A stretch of DNA of 64,000 nucleotides from AP-15 sp963698995. GTDB lineage: Bacteria > Pseudomonadota > Alphaproteobacteria > ATCC43930 > CGMCC-115725. Under the pieces are notes generated by a model, which saw nothing but the letters and a program-made list of their open reading frames with translations, was not told the origin of the DNA and did not search any database. The stretch is from the NCBI GenBank assembly GCA_963698995.1, contig CAVOTD010000011.1, positions 124,001-188,000 on the forward strand, in the 5' to 3' direction. Within the stretch, counting starts at the first letter, position 1; each line of letters begins with the position of its first letter. Positions 46,345 to 55,447 of the stretch are shown piece by piece. The translations under genes and the position numbers were made by a program.

Positions 46345-46950
46345 GCGTTGTGTGATAATGTAGTTATGCGAGACATAAGTGCAATAAATGGTATCGGATG
46401 CCATGATCACAACTACCGCAACGTACCGATCGCCGAGGGGTACAGGGGCTGGTTCTGGGCGCGGCCCTCGTTTGGGCGATACACAACCCTCGCCCTCGAA
46501 TGCCAGAACGGTGAGAGATTCGGAGGGGGTCGGTGCCGGTGCTCTGGGTCTACGACAAAGAGACGAAGAAGGAGCTCGTGCGCGCCACGACCCTGGATGA
46601 CATGACGATCACCTTCGGGTCGATGGTTCCGTTCCCTGATCCCTTGCACGGGGGCGCCTACCCGTCGGTGACGGTCTACGACTATCGCCATGGCGAGGAC
46701 CGAAGTCCGCTTGCAGCTCAACAACACTGATGTCCTCTTCACGTTCTTCCCCTACGACACTCGCGACCCGCAAATTCAGAAGTATCTGACATCGATCGGC
46801 TCCAACGGCGTCTACTACGCACGCCGCCGCAGCAACGTTGAGCTCGCGCTCGACGTACCGAGGCTCGAGGTGAAAGACGCCGCTTTGGCACCGCGCTGCA
46901 TGAGTTCGCGAAATCTACTTCCCCCAGTATCTCGCGTACCGCTAGCCCCA
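46345..46950 (+). pseudogene. Lipocalin-like (CrtC/AttH-type) protein remnant
   Basis: Three frames together read GIGCHDHNYRNVPIAEGYRG, WFWARPSFGRYTTLALECQN, PVLWVYDKETKKELVRATTL, DDMTITFGSMVPFPDPLHGG, AYPSVTVYDYRHGEDR, then VRLQLNNTDVLFTFFPYDTR, and a tail ending near HEFAKSTS. The HDHNYRN motif followed by W-Y-W-like residues and beta strands fits the C-terminal half of the CrtC/AttH lipocalin-like family. Frameshifts are near 46530 and 46690, another near 46890, and the N-terminal half is absent. Confidence 0.6.
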
Positions 46951-47267
46951 AGCCGTTCAGCGAGTACTGCAACGGCCGATGCGGATCAGGGTGGTTGTTG
47001 GCCTCGGCGTCGGTAGTGGCAGGCGCGGGACGCGCTCGCCGATTTCGTAACGAATGTTGGTGGCCGTCGCTTTGACCACCTTTCTGTGCTGTCGTTCATC
47101 CCTATGTGACCAGGTCGACCAGGGGCCCTTGTGCACGGTGTTCGGCGAGAACTCCCGACCGCTATCGGGTTGACAATATCGGGGGTCGGCGAGTTCGTGC
47201 TAGGGTCCGGACTCAATCCGCGCTGCCGGGCTGAGAGGCAACCCTAGGATTGCCTATGGAGCGATCA
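46951..47267. other. Intergenic region before the molybdoenzyme operon
   Basis: No convincing gene. A hairpin GGCAA-loop CCCTAGGA-TTGCC (47237-47254) lies just upstream of the fdh-like start and could be part of its 5' leader. A short run CTGAGAGG precedes it; I do not see the rest of a thiamine or molybdopterin riboswitch. Confidence 0.4.
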
Positions 47268-49622
47268 TGACTGACCAACCTTCTCCCCCTTCCTCTGCTG
47301 CCGACATTCCTGATCCTGGCGCGGACGGCCCACCCGTCTTCGCGCCATACAATCCGCCCGCCGGCGGCTGGGGTGCGTTGCGACGCGACTGCGAGAGCGC
47401 TGCGCGAGCAGAGCGTCGAGCTCAAAGGCTCCAGGGCACTGCTGTCGATGAACCAGCCGGAAGGCTTTGACTGCCCCGGTTGCGCCTGGCCCGATCCGCG
47501 ACATACGAGTTCCTTCGAGTTTTGCGAGAATGGCGCCAAGGCCGTCACCTGGGAGCTGACCAAACGCCGCGTGACGCGCGAGTTCTTCGCAGCCCACACT
47601 GTCCGTCAACTGGAACAGGAAAGCGACTATTGGCTGGAGGAGCAGGGGCGTCTGACCGAGCCGATGCGCTACGATCCCGCGACCGACCATTACGTGCCGG
47701 TCGATTGGGATGAGGCGTTCGCACTGGTCGGCCGCGAGCTCAATGCCCTCAATGATCCGAACGAGGCCGAGTTCTACACCTCGGGACGCACCTCGAACGA
47801 GGCGGCGTTCATGTACCAGCTGTTCGCACGCCGCTTCGGCACGAACAATTTTCCCGATTGTTCGAACATGTGCCACGAGCCGACCAGCGTCGGCCTTCCC
47901 GAAAGCATTGGGATCGGCAAGGGGACCGTGCTGCTCGACGACTTCGCATATGCCGAGGCGATCTTCATCATCGGCCAGAACCCGGGCACCAACAGCCCGC
48001 GGATGCTGACCGAGTTGCACAGGGCGTCGCGCCGCAACGTGCCGATCGTCGTGTTCAACCCGTTGCGTGAGCGCGCGCTCGAGCGGTTTGCGGCACCCCA
48101 GGATCCGATCGAGATGGCGACATTCGGCGAGACGAGGATCGCCAGCGAGTTTTGCCAGCTCCGCATCGGTGGCGATGTCGCGGCCCTCAAGGGTGTCATG
48201 AAGCTGGTGCTGGAGGCGCATGACGAGGCGCTTCGCAACGGCGCGGAACCAGTGCTCGATCTCGATTTCATCGCGAACCACACACACGGCTTCGAGGCGT
48301 TCGCGGACGATCTCCGCCAGACAAGATGGGAAGATATATTGCGGGTCTGCGGCCTGCCGCGCGAACAGCTGGAGCGCGTGGCAGCCGTCTATATGCGGGC
48401 GCGCGCCGTCATCGTCGTCTACGGCATGGGGATCACCCAACATCGGCTCGGCACTGCAAACGTGCAGCAGATCGTGAATTTGTTGCTGCTGCGCGGCAAT
48501 TTCGGCAAGCCCGGAGCGGGGATCTGCCCGGTACGCGGCCATTCCAACGTGCAAGGCGATCGCACGATGGGCGTCGACGAGAAGCCGAAGCCGGCATTGC
48601 TCGACCAGCTCAAGAAAGTGTTCGGCTTCGAGCCGCCGCGTGCTCACGGGCACCACGTCGTCAACGCCGTACAGGCAATGGTGGACGGGCGCGCCAAGGT
48701 GTTCATCGGGCTCGGCGGCAATTTCGTCAGAGCCGTGCCGGACTGGACCGTGGCCGAGGCGGCGATGCGCCGCTTGCGGCTGACCGTCGCCGTCAGCACC
48801 AAGCTCAACCGCGGCCATCTGGTTCATGGCGAACAGGCGCTGATCCTCCCCGCTCTGGCGCGCAGCGACATCGACATGCAGGCGGGCGGACGGCAGTCGG
48901 TCACCGTCGAAGACAGCATGTCGATGGTGCATGCATCATCCGGTCTCGTCGAACCGCCGAGCGAGCATCTGAAGTCGGAGGTCGCCATCGTCTGCGGCAT
49001 GGCGAAAGCCACATTGCCCGATTGCGGCATCGACTGGGACTGCTTTGCCGCAGACTACAACCGGATCCGCGACAAGATCGAAGAGGTCTTCCCGGACCTG
49101 TTTGCCGATTTCAATAAGCGGATCCGTCAGCCGGGCGGCTTTCACCTGACCACTCCGCCACGCCAGCGGGTCTGGAACACCGCCACGGGCCGCGCCAATT
49201 TTCTGGTGTTTTCAGGGGTCGACGAAGACCCTCCGGTCTCCGACCCCGCTATGCTTCGGCTTGCGACGCTGAGAAGCCACGATCAGTACAATACGACGAT
49301 CTACAGTCTCGACGATCGCTATCGCGGCGTGTTCGGAGGCCGCATGGTGGTGTTCATGAATGAAGCCGACATGCAGGCACGGGGTATCGCGGAGGGCGAC
49401 GAGGTCGAGATCGAATCGCTTGCCGAGGACGGAAAACGGCGAGTCGTCGGTGGGTTCTGGGTAAAACCCCATAGTATCCCGGTAGGCTCGATCGGCGCCT
49501 ATTATCCGGAGACCAATCCGCTGCTGCCGCTCGCCTATCATGATCTGAAGAGCGGAACACCGGCGGCAAAGTCGATCCCGGTCCTGGTTCGCCCGCAGCC
49601 GCCGCAATCTCAATCCCGGTAA
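47268..49622 (+). CDS. FdhF/YdeP-type molybdopterin oxidoreductase, frameshifted
   Basis: Corrected product about 785 residues of the TIGR01701-like formate-dehydrogenase-alpha family that includes E. coli YdeP. N-terminus (from ATG 47268) runs to NPPAGGWGALR, then one extra base near 47384, then ATARALREQSVELKG. FDCPGCAWPDPRHTSSFEFC, TSGRTSNEAAFMYQLFARRF and NMCHEPTSVGLPESIGIGKG are diagnostic molybdopterin-family segments; no Sec/TGA site is present. It needs Mo-bis-MGD, delivered with the help of FdhD, whose gene follows by 5 bp. Physiological substrate of YdeP-like enzymes is not settled. Confidence 0.9.
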
Positions 49623-49627
49623 ATGAA

Positions 49628-50449
49628 ATGTTAGCGTTGGAGGCCTCGCGTGTCGTGCCGCCGTCGGCGCGATGCGTCCCAAGGCAAGCTTGGCGCAATG
49701 GCTCTACGCTGTTGGGTGAACGCACGTTGGCCGAGGAGATCCCGGTCGCGTTCAGCTATGACGGCGCAACGCATGCAGTCTTGATGGCGACACCCGACGA
49801 TCTCGAGGATTTTGCGCTCGGTTTCACTTACACCGAGGGGATTATTACCGCGGCGGCTGAAATAGCCGAACTGAACGTGGTGAGTGTTGCCGACGGCATC
49901 GTGCTGCGAATGTGGCTGACGGGCGACCGATCCGACGCGTTCGCAGCACGGCGCCGTCGCTTTGTTGGACCCGCAGGGTGCGGCATGTGCGGTCTGGAGA
50001 GTTTGGCCGAAGCCAATCGCACAATACCGATGGCGGGCTATGACTTGCGGGTGAGCCGGCGGGACATCGCGGAGGCAGTGGCCGCGCTGCCGGCGAGACA
50101 GCACTTAAACATGCAGACGCGAGCGGTCCACGCCGCGGCGTTTTGGCAGCCGGATCAGAGGCTGGTTCTCCGCGAAGACGTCGGACGCCACAATGCGCTC
50201 GACAAATTGGCGGGCGCATTGCTGCGCACAAGCTGGCCGGCCGCCGATGGCGTCATTGTATTGTCAAGCCGGATCTCCATCGAGCTCGTACAAAAAGCGG
50301 GCATGATGGGGGCGGCTATCATAGTGGGGGTGTCTGCGCCGACCGCTTTGGCCGTCCGTACCGCAGAGTCGACAGGCCTCACCCTCGTGGGCATCGCACG
50401 CGACGACGGGTTCGAGGTGTTCACCCACCCTGAGCGAATAGCCGGATAG
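49628..50449 (+). CDS. fdhD: Formate dehydrogenase accessory sulfurtransferase
   Basis: 273 residues. FdhD transfers sulfur from IscS to the molybdenum cofactor of formate dehydrogenase-type enzymes; the active cysteines are C118 and C121 in GCGMCG. DVGRHNALDK and VLSSRISIELVQKAGMMG are conserved in FdhD. It sits 5 bp behind the YdeP-like gene and serves it. Confidence 0.93.
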   Translation: MLALEASRVVPPSARCVPRQAWRNGSTLLGERTLAEEIPVAFSYDGATHAVLMATPDDLEDFALGFTYTEGIITAAAEIAELNVVSVADGIVLRMWLTGDRSDAFAARRRRFVGPAGCGMCGLESLAEANRTIPMAGYDLRVSRRDIAEAVAALPARQHLNMQTRAVHAAAFWQPDQRLVLREDVGRHNALDKLAGALLRTSWPAADGVIVLSSRISIELVQKAGMMGAAIIVGVSAPTALAVRTAESTGLTLVGIARDDGFEVFTHPERIAG

Positions 50450-51064
50450 CCTGCCGGCCGAGCTCGCCGTCACCCGCGTCAGCGAATCTGGACCGGCATT
50501 GTCTGCGTCAGTGTCATTTTCCCGTTGAGGTCCGTCATGAGAGTTCCTCGACATCTCGCACCGGCACGTTGCGGGTGAATCCCAGCGCGCCGGGGCGATA
50601 GCGGTTAAAGCGACGTGTAACTGGGTTATCTAAAAAAAAAGCCGCGCGTGCGAGTTGACGACAGCCGCGACCCAGCAGTTGTGAAATTTAAGGATTGTGT
50701 TGAAAACCTCGCTAGCCCGGCCGCTGGCGGCAATATTCGAAATCCAGGGCCCCGCTCAGCGGTTGTTTATTGCGTTACGAGGCAGCAGCACGGATCAATC
50801 TTTCGCCCGTTCATCGACCCCGGACTTTTTCAACAGTATCTAATTATAAGACTTGCGCAACGGTTGCGCAGCCTCGATACATCAAGGGCTTACGTGTTCC
50901 ACAACTTAGCTGCACACGAGAATTTCGGCGACTTCGCGTTCGTCATTCCCGCGTTGCCCTGGACCCGCTTTCGCTTTCGCGGGGGTGACGACAACGCTTC
51001 AAACCAAATTGAGGCGCGTCAGCCTCAAGGCGCCGCTCGGCGACCAGGATTGTGTTTCCCCGCC
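50450..51064. other. Intergenic region upstream of ssrA
   Basis: No gene seen apart from the repeat at 50941-50990. Sequence near 50630-50645 has an A9 run and GC repeats. The promoter and 5' end of the ssrA precursor should lie in the last 100-150 bp. Confidence 0.45.
50941..50990. repeat. Palindromic intergenic repeat, copy 1
   Basis: CGTCATTCCCGC at one end and CGGGGGTGACG at the other, with GCCCTGGACCCGC between. It shares these blocks with the longer element at 62143-62223, read on the opposite strand. Such GTCATTCCCGC...GGTGACG palindromes are a dispersed repeat class in alphaproteobacterial genomes. Confidence 0.65.
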
Positions 51065-51164
51065 CGCCGCCCTATATCTCTTGCGTCGGGCAACCGACTA
51101 TGGCGATACACGGCTTGCGAAATAAGCGTTGCGGACCCGGGGGCAGTACCCGGCGCCTCCACCA
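51065..51164 (+). ncRNA. ssrA: tmRNA acceptor piece (permuted ssrA, first half)
   Basis: In permuted ssrA genes the acceptor RNA is encoded first. Here it ends CGCCTCCACCA (51154-51164) with the CCA encoded, after a T-arm with CCGGG/CCCGG arms and a seven-base loop. CGCCTCC pairs with the GGGGGCG that opens the coding piece 35 bp downstream, giving a seven-pair acceptor stem. The 5' boundary near 51065 is a guess. Confidence 0.8.
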
Positions 51165-51198
51165 GTTTCCCGCCGGCCCTATGAGGCCGGCAATTCAC

Positions 51199-51345
51199 GG
51201 GGGCGAACCAGGCTCGACGCGCGTGGTAAAGGTAAGATCCGTCGCCCGGTATGATTCCGCCGTTATCGGGTCATAATCTAGCTGCGAACGACAACTTCGC
51301 ACAAGAGGCGCTCGCGGCCTAACCCCTAGCGGGGTAAACGCCTTG
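51199..51345 (+). ncRNA. ssrA: tmRNA coding piece (permuted ssrA, second half)
   Basis: Starts GGGGGCGAACCAGGCTCGACG, the conserved tmRNA 5' end (compare GG..UCGACG of other tmRNAs). The tag reading frame is GCG AAC GAC AAC TTC GCA CAA GAG GCG CTC GCG GCC TAA at 51284-51322, peptide ANDNFAQEALAA (an alanine GCT may precede it). This tags proteins from stalled ribosomes for ClpXP. An ACCCC/GGGGT hairpin follows the tag stop. sspB, whose product binds the tag, is the next gene. The 3' end is approximate. Confidence 0.9.
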
Positions 51346-51360
51346 AGCAAATCGCGGTTC

Positions 51361-51388
51361 GAGGGGCACCGGGCAACAGAAGCCCCTC
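51361..51388. terminator. Possible terminator or pseudoknot stem after ssrA
   Basis: GAGGGGC (51361-51367) pairs with GCCCCTC (51382-51388) around a 14-base loop. No T-run follows, so it may be an RNA-processing or pseudoknot stem of ssrA instead of an intrinsic terminator. Confidence 0.35.
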
Positions 51389-51435
51389 ACTCGCTTTCGC
51401 CACGTGTTCCCTGCCCAATGTAAGAGCCGCCGGAA

Positions 51436-51900
51436 ATGGCCCAGGATCTCTTCGACTACCCCAAAATGGTCGAGGCCGCGTTGCGCGGCGTCATGCGTGA
51501 AGCCTTGGCGCGCACGGCGCGCGAGGGGCTGCCCGGCGATCACCACTTCTATGTCAGCTTTCGCACCCGCGCCCCGGGGGTCGTGATCCCGAAATACCTG
51601 CTCACCGCACATCCCGACCTGATGACGATCGTGCTGCAGCACCAGTTTCGGGCGCTCGAAGTCGGAGACGACGCCTTCTCCGTAAACCTCAGCTTTCACA
51701 GCCGATCTGAGCGGCTGACCATCCCGTTCGCCGCCGTGACCACCTTTGCCGATCCTTCGGTCAATTTCGGGCTGCAGTTTGAGGCCCCGGCTGCGGAGCC
51801 GGCCGAAGCCGCGGTTCTGCCCGCACCGATCCCTGAGCCAGCCGAGCCGGAGCGCCCGGCGGCCGAAATCGTCACCTTAGACAAGTTCCGCAAACGCTAG
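51436..51900 (+). CDS. sspB: Alphaproteobacterial SspB, ClpXP adaptor
   Basis: 154 residues. FDYPKMVEAALRGVMREALA, GDHHFYVSFRTRAPGV, YLLTAHPDLMTIVLQHQF and FHSRSERLTIPFAAVTTFAD form the SspB fold that binds the ssrA tag; the C-terminal Pro/Glu/Ala linker ends IVTLDKFRKR, the ClpX-binding tail. SspB delivers tmRNA-tagged proteins to ClpXP. It lies immediately downstream of ssrA. Confidence 0.93.
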   Translation: MAQDLFDYPKMVEAALRGVMREALARTAREGLPGDHHFYVSFRTRAPGVVIPKYLLTAHPDLMTIVLQHQFRALEVGDDAFSVNLSFHSRSERLTIPFAAVTTFADPSVNFGLQFEAPAAEPAEAAVLPAPIPEPAEPERPAAEIVTLDKFRKR

Positions 51901-51969
51901 GAATCTCGGCTCGCTTGACGCGCGCCTGGAAACGGCGATCCTGCGCGAAGTCTTAGCGCGGAGCGACGC

Positions 51970-53583
51970 ATGAGCGATGCGGCCTACCACGAACTCTTCC
52001 CGCTGGGGGCCGACGACGCGCCCTATCGCAGGCTTACCGGCGACTATGTCGCTTCCGGGGTTTTCGAAAACCAGCGCGTCGTCAAGATCGATCCGGCGGC
52101 GCTGACCTTGCTTGCCCATCAAGCCTTTGTCGACTGTCAGCACCTGCTGCGCCCCGGTCATCTGGCGCAGCTAAGCGCGATCCTCGATGATCCGGAAGCT
52201 TCGGCGAACGACAAGTTCGTCGCCTTCGATTTGCTAAAGAACGCCAATATCGCCGCCGGCAAGGTGCTGCCGATGTGCCAGGATACCGGCACTGCCATCG
52301 TCATGGGCAAGAAGGGGCAGCGGGTCTGGACCGGGGCGGACGATGCTGCTGCGCTCTCCGCCGGCATCCGCCGCACCTATACCGAAACCCATCTGCGCTA
52401 CAGCCAAGTGGCGCCGCTATCGATGTACGACGAGGTCAACACCGGCGACAACCTTCCCGCGCAGATCGACCTCTATGCCGAGCCGGGCGACCAATACAAG
52501 TTCCTGTTCATCGCCAAGGGCGGCGGGTCGGCCAACAAGAGCTTTCTCTATCAGCAGACAAAGGCGGTGCTGAATCCGAAATCCTTGCTCAAATTTCTCG
52601 ACGAAAAGATCCGCACCCTCGGCACGGCCGCCTGCCCGCCCTATCACCTGGCGATCGTCATCGGCGGCACCTCGGCCGAGATGAATCTGAAGACGGTCAA
52701 ACTCGCCAGCTGCCGCTATCTCGACGGGCTGCCGACGGAAGGGAACCGCTACGGGCAGGCCTACCGCGACCATGGCTTCGAGGAGGAGTTGCTTCAATTG
52801 ACCCGCGGCCTCGGCATTGGCGCGCAATTCGGCGGCAAGTATTTCTGCCACGATGTTCGGGTGGTACGGTTGCCGCGTCACGGCGCAAGCCTGCCGATTG
52901 GGATCGGCGTCTCTTGCTCGGCCGACCGGCAGATCCTCGGCAAGATCACTGCCGATGGCGTGTTCCTCGAAGCGCTCGAGACGAACCCGGCGCGTTTTCT
53001 TCCCGAAATCGACGCTGCCTCGCTCGGTGGCAATGTGGTCTCGATCGATCTTGCCCGCCCGATGGACGAGATCCGCCGCACGCTGTCGCAATACCCGATC
53101 AAGACCCGGCTCAGCCTGACCGGCCCGTTGATCGTGGCTCGCGATATCGCCCATGCCAAGCTCCAGGAGCGGCTCGACCGTGGGGAAGGGTTGCCCGATT
53201 ACGTCAAGCATCACCCGATCTATTACGCCGGCCCGGCCAAAACCCCGGAAGGTTACGCCTCGGGCTCGTTCGGCCCGACCACGGCCGGACGCATGGACAG
53301 CTATGTCGATGCTTTCATGGCTGCCGGCGGGAGCTTTGTCACCCTCGCCAAAGGCAATCGCGGCGCCGAGGTCCGCGCCGCCTGCGAAAAACATGGCGGC
53401 TTTTATCTCGGTTCGATCGGCGGGCCGGCCGCCCGCCTCGCGCAAGACTGCATTCGCAAAGTCGAGGTCTTGGAATATCCCGAACTCGGGATGGAGGCGA
53501 TTTGGCGCATCGAGGTGGTCGATTTTCCTGCGTTCATCGTCATCGACGACAAGGGCAACGATTTTTTCGCCGGGCTTGCTTGA
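51970..53583 (+). CDS. Fumarate hydratase, class I
   Basis: 537 residues of the iron-sulfur class I fumarase (FumA/FumB type). It hydrates fumarate to malate in the TCA cycle. PMCQDTGTAIVMGKKG (Cys103), SFLYQQTKAVLNPKSLLKFL, FCHDVRVVRLPRHGASLPIG and GVSCSADRQ hold the cluster cysteines and substrate site; the C-terminal beta domain contains GPTTAGRMDSYV. ATG 51970 follows sspB by 69 bp. Full length. Confidence 0.93.
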   Translation: MSDAAYHELFPLGADDAPYRRLTGDYVASGVFENQRVVKIDPAALTLLAHQAFVDCQHLLRPGHLAQLSAILDDPEASANDKFVAFDLLKNANIAAGKVLPMCQDTGTAIVMGKKGQRVWTGADDAAALSAGIRRTYTETHLRYSQVAPLSMYDEVNTGDNLPAQIDLYAEPGDQYKFLFIAKGGGSANKSFLYQQTKAVLNPKSLLKFLDEKIRTLGTAACPPYHLAIVIGGTSAEMNLKTVKLASCRYLDGLPTEGNRYGQAYRDHGFEEELLQLTRGLGIGAQFGGKYFCHDVRVVRLPRHGASLPIGIGVSCSADRQILGKITADGVFLEALETNPARFLPEIDAASLGGNVVSIDLARPMDEIRRTLSQYPIKTRLSLTGPLIVARDIAHAKLQERLDRGEGLPDYVKHHPIYYAGPAKTPEGYASGSFGPTTAGRMDSYVDAFMAAGGSFVTLAKGNRGAEVRAACEKHGGFYLGSIGGPAARLAQDCIRKVEVLEYPELGMEAIWRIEVVDFPAFIVIDDKGNDFFAGLA

Positions 53584-53670
53584 CGGCGCGGGCTGCGGCA
53601 AATGGCGGCAATGTGGTGGCCCGCTGTTGCCGATCGTGATGCCAGCGGCCGCGGATGTGAGGCCTCCTGA

Positions 53671-54201
53671 TTGGCGCAAACCGGCGATTTGGACGAACTC
53701 TTGCGCGGCGACAACGGGGCGTGGGAGGCATTTGTACGACGCTATGCCGGCCTCGTCGTTGCCGCCGTTCGCGCCATTGCGCGCGAGACCGCCGAGATCG
53801 AAGACCTGACGCAGGAGGTCTTTCTGCGGCTATGCAAGGACGACTTCAAGCTGTTGCGCGGTTACGACCCGGCGCGGGCCGGGCTTTCGACCTGGCTGAC
53901 GATCGTCTCGCGCAGCACTGCGCGAGACGCGATGCGCCGCTACCGGCCGGTTTCGGTACCGATCGAAGCGGTCCCGGAAAGCCGCCTGGCGATCGACCCG
54001 GTCGAGCCGGTGCGCAAGCTCAAACTCCCCGAAGCTTTGCTGTCGCCGCGCCAGCAGCAAATTTTAACGATGTTGTACGATCATGAAATGGAAGTTGCCG
54101 AGGTCGCCGCGGCGCTGGGGATCGACCCGCAGACGGTGCGCAGCGCCCATCACAAGGCAATGCTCAAGCTCAGAGCCCACTTCCAGGCCGAAGTTCAATG
54201 A
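53671..54201 (+). CDS. ECF-family RNA polymerase sigma factor
   Basis: 176 residues from TTG 53671. Region 2: AWEAFVRRYAGLVVAAVRAI and EIEDLTQEVFLRLCKDDFKL. Region 4: LPEALLSPRQQQILTMLYDH with an HTH EMEVAEVAAALGIDPQTVRS. These bind core RNA polymerase and -10/-35 elements. It is followed by a membrane protein and a Zra-like periplasmic protein, the layout of an envelope-stress regulon with its anti-sigma factor. Confidence 0.9.
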   Translation: MAQTGDLDELLRGDNGAWEAFVRRYAGLVVAAVRAIARETAEIEDLTQEVFLRLCKDDFKLLRGYDPARAGLSTWLTIVSRSTARDAMRRYRPVSVPIEAVPESRLAIDPVEPVRKLKLPEALLSPRQQQILTMLYDHEMEVAEVAAALGIDPQTVRSAHHKAMLKLRAHFQAEVQ

Positions 54202-54270
54202 ATGTCGGAACGCCTATTGTTGGGGATGGTGGCGCGGCCTGCCGCGTAAAGAAAGGGGGAAGGCGCTGCA

Positions 54271-54867
54271 ATGATGCGAACCGATAACGAGCGAGAAGAG
54301 GGATCGCAGCGGCTGTCCGATCGTCTCTTGTGGCAGCGAGGTCGCGCGACCGATGCGCCGCAGAACGAGGCGGAGCGCTTTCTCGATCTCGCCGCCTTCG
54401 CCGATAAACTTCTCGATGCCGACGAACGGGATCGTGTGGCGGCTTTGCTCGACGCCGACCCGGACGCGGCCGCAGATGTCGCGGCGGCGCAAGCCCTCAA
54501 TGCCGCCGATCAGAATTCGGCCGGGCTCGAGCGTGTCATTCTGCGCGCCTGCACGATACAGCCCGATGCAGAGCAGGCCGCTTCAAAGCGGACCGACGCG
54601 ATACAGCCCGATGCGATGGCGGCGCGCGGCGCCGTGGTGGCGCTTGCTCGGCGGTTGAAGCGCCGCCGTATCGTCTATGATTTCGCTCAGTGGGGAAGCA
54701 TTGCGGCGGCGCTCGCGGTAGCGAGTTGGCTCGGCTTTTCGATGGGCACCGATGCGTTGCTGGCGCTTAGCGAGCCTCGCCAACCGAGTGAGGCTACTTT
54801 GCTTCCGGAATTGTTCGACCCCCCGACCGGCTTGTTGCGCGACCTGGGCGAAGGCCTGCGGACGTGA
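54271..54867 (+). CDS. Predicted anti-sigma factor-like membrane protein
   Basis: 198 residues. The soluble N-terminal part (about 35-90) is acidic and helical, FLDLAAFADKLLDADERDRV, suggesting a zinc-less anti-sigma domain. A hydrophobic segment WGSIAAALAVASWLGFSM lies near residues 140-158, followed by a periplasmic tail. ATG 54271 comes 69 bp after the sigma gene. By context, the likely partner of the sigma factor; the sequence alone is not decisive. Confidence 0.6.
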   Translation: MMRTDNEREEGSQRLSDRLLWQRGRATDAPQNEAERFLDLAAFADKLLDADERDRVAALLDADPDAAADVAAAQALNAADQNSAGLERVILRACTIQPDAEQAASKRTDAIQPDAMAARGAVVALARRLKRRRIVYDFAQWGSIAAALAVASWLGFSMGTDALLALSEPRQPSEATLLPELFDPPTGLLRDLGEGLRT

Positions 54868-55358
54868 CCGTCGCCTCGTTGGTGGCGCGCCGCAACGTGC
54901 GGCGGCACCTCTTGTGGGTAGTTTTGGCGCTTTCGGTGGCGCTCAATTTGTTCTTTGTCGCCGGCGCCCTATGGATCCGCTTTCATGGACCGCCACCGCC
55001 GCTGAGCGCTGAGGAGCGGCTTCAACGGATGGGCGCGCAACTCGACCTCAGCCCGCAGCAAAAGCCGGCTTTCGAGCAGTATTTACAGGCCGTGCACAGC
55101 CGCATGCAGGAAATGCGCGCGTCGGTCGAGCCCCTGATGAACCGCGCCTGGTCGGAGCTGGCCAAACCCGGGGCGGATGAGGCGAACGTTGTGCGGCTGT
55201 TCGATGAAGCGGCGGAAAAGCGGCGCGGCTTTCGCCGCGAGCTGACGGCGTCTACCTTGTCGTTCCTCGCCACCTTGTCGCCCGAACAGAGGGCTAGATT
55301 CGTCGAGCTCGCCCGCCAGCGACCGTGGGAGCGGAGACATTCGCACGGCTCTCCGTAG
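54864..55358 (+). CDS. Periplasmic heavy-metal-sensor-like protein (CnrX/ZraP type)
   Basis: 164 residues. GTG 54864 overlaps the upstream stop as GTGA. One TM segment (LWVVLALSVALNLFFVAGAL) precedes a helical periplasmic domain with RLQRMGAQLDLSPQQKPAFE and AEKRRGFRRELTASTLSFLA, LSPEQRARFVEL, as in CnrX/ZraP/CpxP-like sensors. Likely transcribed with the sigma and anti-sigma genes. Confidence 0.75.
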   Translation: MTVASLVARRNVRRHLLWVVLALSVALNLFFVAGALWIRFHGPPPPLSAEERLQRMGAQLDLSPQQKPAFEQYLQAVHSRMQEMRASVEPLMNRAWSELAKPGADEANVVRLFDEAAEKRRGFRRELTASTLSFLATLSPEQRARFVELARQRPWERRHSHGSP

Positions 55359-55447
55359 GACCGGCGGTCGGTCCTCTGAGCGATTGCGCGTCAGGACGCA
55401 CAGCTGATATCCCACCGCGTTCGCGTTCCGAGCGCAGGTGCATTTGC

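Noticed and set aside
46986..47216. Possible transposase fragment
   Set aside because: A frame exists but no convincing transposase motif is visible.
47227..47260. CTGAGAGG resembling part of a TPP riboswitch
   Set aside because: The rest of the THI element is absent and the downstream gene is not in thiamine metabolism.
47265..48932. Long minus-strand frame opposite the fdh-like gene
   Set aside because: Shadow of the molybdoenzyme in reverse; low-complexity His/Arg-rich product.
47268..49622. Selenocysteine codon in the formate-dehydrogenase-like gene
   Set aside because: No in-frame TGA; the break near 47384 is a one-base shift.
50648..51184. Open frame of 178 codons over the ssrA region
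   Set aside because: Overlaps the acceptor piece of ssrA and has no protein-like features.
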